This document shows positions 5,189 to 6,158 of a stretch of 6,158 bases of DNA, piece after piece. The stretch covers positions 1-6,158 of the forward strand of contig JAFAZL010000543.1 of assembly GCA_019239815.1 (NCBI GenBank). Direction: 5' to 3'. Every line of letters begins with the position of its first letter. Positions within the stretch are counted from its first letter, which is position 1. Under the pieces are notes generated by a model that worked only from the letters and a program-made list of their open reading frames with translations, made no database searches and was not told the DNA's origin. The DNA is from Acidobacteriota bacterium. Its GTDB lineage: Bacteria; Acidobacteriota; Terriglobia; Acidoferrales; UBA7541. A program made the position numbers and the translations under genes.

Positions 5189-6158
5189 ATGGATGCATTG
5201 AGACTCAGCGCCAAACATGCGGCGCGTTCGCTGTGGCACGACAAGACATTTGCACTTACGGTGGTGCTGACGTTCGCCGTGTGCATCGCGGCAAATGCGG
5301 CTCTCTTCGCGATCGTGAACTCGGTGGTGTTGCGGCCGTTGCCAATCGCCGACGCAAATTCGATTTTGCTGATGTCCAACGAATACCCCAAGGCTGGCGC
5401 GGTGAATGGCAACGCCAGCAGCTCGGGTGATTATTTCGACCGCATGCAGGAAGTCCCGGCGTTCGAGAGCCACGCACTGTTTCACGACCGAAGCCAGACC
5501 ATCGAACTCAACGGCGCTCCGCAACAGGTGACGGGAATGCTGGTGACGCCATCGTGGTTCCGCCTGCTCCGAGTCACTCCGGAATTGGGGCGCCCCTTCA
5601 ATGATGCGGAAGGAGAAATCGGCAGCGAGCAAAAAGTCGTCCTGAGTTACGGACTTTGGCAGCAACTCTACGGCGGAGACAAGTCCGTCGTCGGCCGCGA
5701 CCTGCGCATCAGCGGCAAGCCCTACCAGATTGTTGGTGTCATGCCTCGCGGTTTCAATTTCATCAATCCGGACGTGCGACTGTGGATGCCGGCCGCATTC
5801 ACCGGCGAAGAAAAGAAGGTTCACCACAGCAACAACTGGACGAACATCGGACGCCTCAAGCCTGGTGCGACGATCCAGCAGGCGCAAGCGCAAATCAACG
5901 CCTTGAACGCTGAAAACATGGAGCGCATGCCGGAGTTCAAGGAAATCCTGATCAACGCGGGCTTCCACACCGACGTGAAACCCCTTCAGGACATGCTGAC
6001 CGCTGGGATCAAAAGCACCTTGTATTTATTGTGGGGCGGAGCTTTGCTGGTGCTGCTCATCGGCGGACTCAATATAGCGAACCTCGCGATGGCAAGGCTC
6101 GCTCGGCGCCGCAAAGAGATGGCGACGCGCATGGCGCTGGGCGCCGGACATGCGCAAC
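5189..6158 (+). CDS. ADOP/MacB-like ABC transporter permease, 3' end outside window
   Basis: 323 residues are visible. The first transmembrane helix is at about 21-48 (FALTVVLTFAVCIAANAALF) and ends in the typical NSVVLRPLP. A periplasmic MacB-PCD-like domain follows (about 53-270) with DYFDRMQEVPAFE, QQVTGMLVTPSWFRLLRVTPELGRPF, VVLSYGLWQQLYGGD, GKPYQIVGVMPRGFNF, LWMPAAF and RLKPGATIQQAQAQI. The second helix (about 276-297) runs into NIANLAMARLARRRKEMATRMALGAG, the FtsX-domain signature. These features match the acidobacterial duplicated orphan permease family, whose members usually have two such halves and about 800 residues. The second half would lie past the window. No ATPase domain or gene is adjacent in the visible part, which fits 'orphan'. 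The substrate is unknown. Family members resemble MacB, which couples cytoplasmic ATP hydrolysis to periplasmic export work. An in-frame TAA at 5135 limits the upstream extent. Confidence 0.9.
   Translation, partial: MDALRLSAKHAARSLWHDKTFALTVVLTFAVCIAANAALFAIVNSVVLRPLPIADANSILLMSNEYPKAGAVNGNASSSGDYFDRMQEVPAFESHALFHDRSQTIELNGAPQQVTGMLVTPSWFRLLRVTPELGRPFNDAEGEIGSEQKVVLSYGLWQQLYGGDKSVVGRDLRISGKPYQIVGVMPRGFNFINPDVRLWMPAAFTGEEKKVHHSNNWTNIGRLKPGATIQQAQAQINALNAENMERMPEFKEILINAGFHTDVKPLQDMLTAGIKSTLYLLWGGALLVLLIGGLNIANLAMARLARRRKEMATRMALGAGHAQ

Noticed and set aside
5084..5968. Long open frame of 294 codons on the minus strand opposite the permease
   Set aside because: It lies antisense to a clearly recognisable ADOP/FtsX-type gene, its translation is Arg/His-rich with no recognisable motif, and such shadows are common in GC-rich DNA.

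Overview
The window looks like a chromosomal segment of an acidobacterium, probably Acidobacteriales/Koribacter-like. This is inferred from recalled families, not from a search. The main clues are an orphan MacB/FtsX permease of the ADOP type that is hugely expanded in Acidobacteria, a secreted 'NLPDAP' protein of a kind I associate with that phylum, high GC content, and a Tat-exported glycosidase. No RNA genes, insertion sequences, CRISPR arrays or phage genes are visible.

Layout. Positions 1-876 (minus) hold the N-terminal part of a GH51 alpha-L-arabinofuranosidase with a Tat signal; its 3' end lies outside the window. The reading frame is otherwise intact and conserved but carries one in-frame UGA (349-351) where relatives have Cys. 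Upstream (about 960-1016) is a good sigma70-type promoter with a LacI-family-like palindromic operator just past the predicted transcription start, which suggests sugar-controlled expression. Positions 1052-2095 and 2136-3008 (both minus, 40 bp apart, probably one operon) encode two exported proteins of unassigned function. A modest intrinsic terminator overlaps the end of the first.

A divergent intergenic region of about 240 bp (3009-3252) separates that pair from a plus-strand AsmA-family envelope protein (3253-5022). After it comes a 166-bp spacer with a near-perfect GC-rich palindrome resembling a dispersed REP-like element. The spacer leads to a plus-strand ADOP/MacB-like permease (5189 to the window end) that is cut off by the window.

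How the genes relate. The GH51 enzyme would release arabinose from plant polysaccharides outside the cytoplasm. The two secreted proteins, AsmA and the permease all concern the cell envelope, but nothing shows that they form one pathway. The most interesting points are the UGA at a conserved Cys codon of the GH51 gene (mutation, sequence error or, less likely, recoding) and the promoter/operator arrangement in front of that gene.
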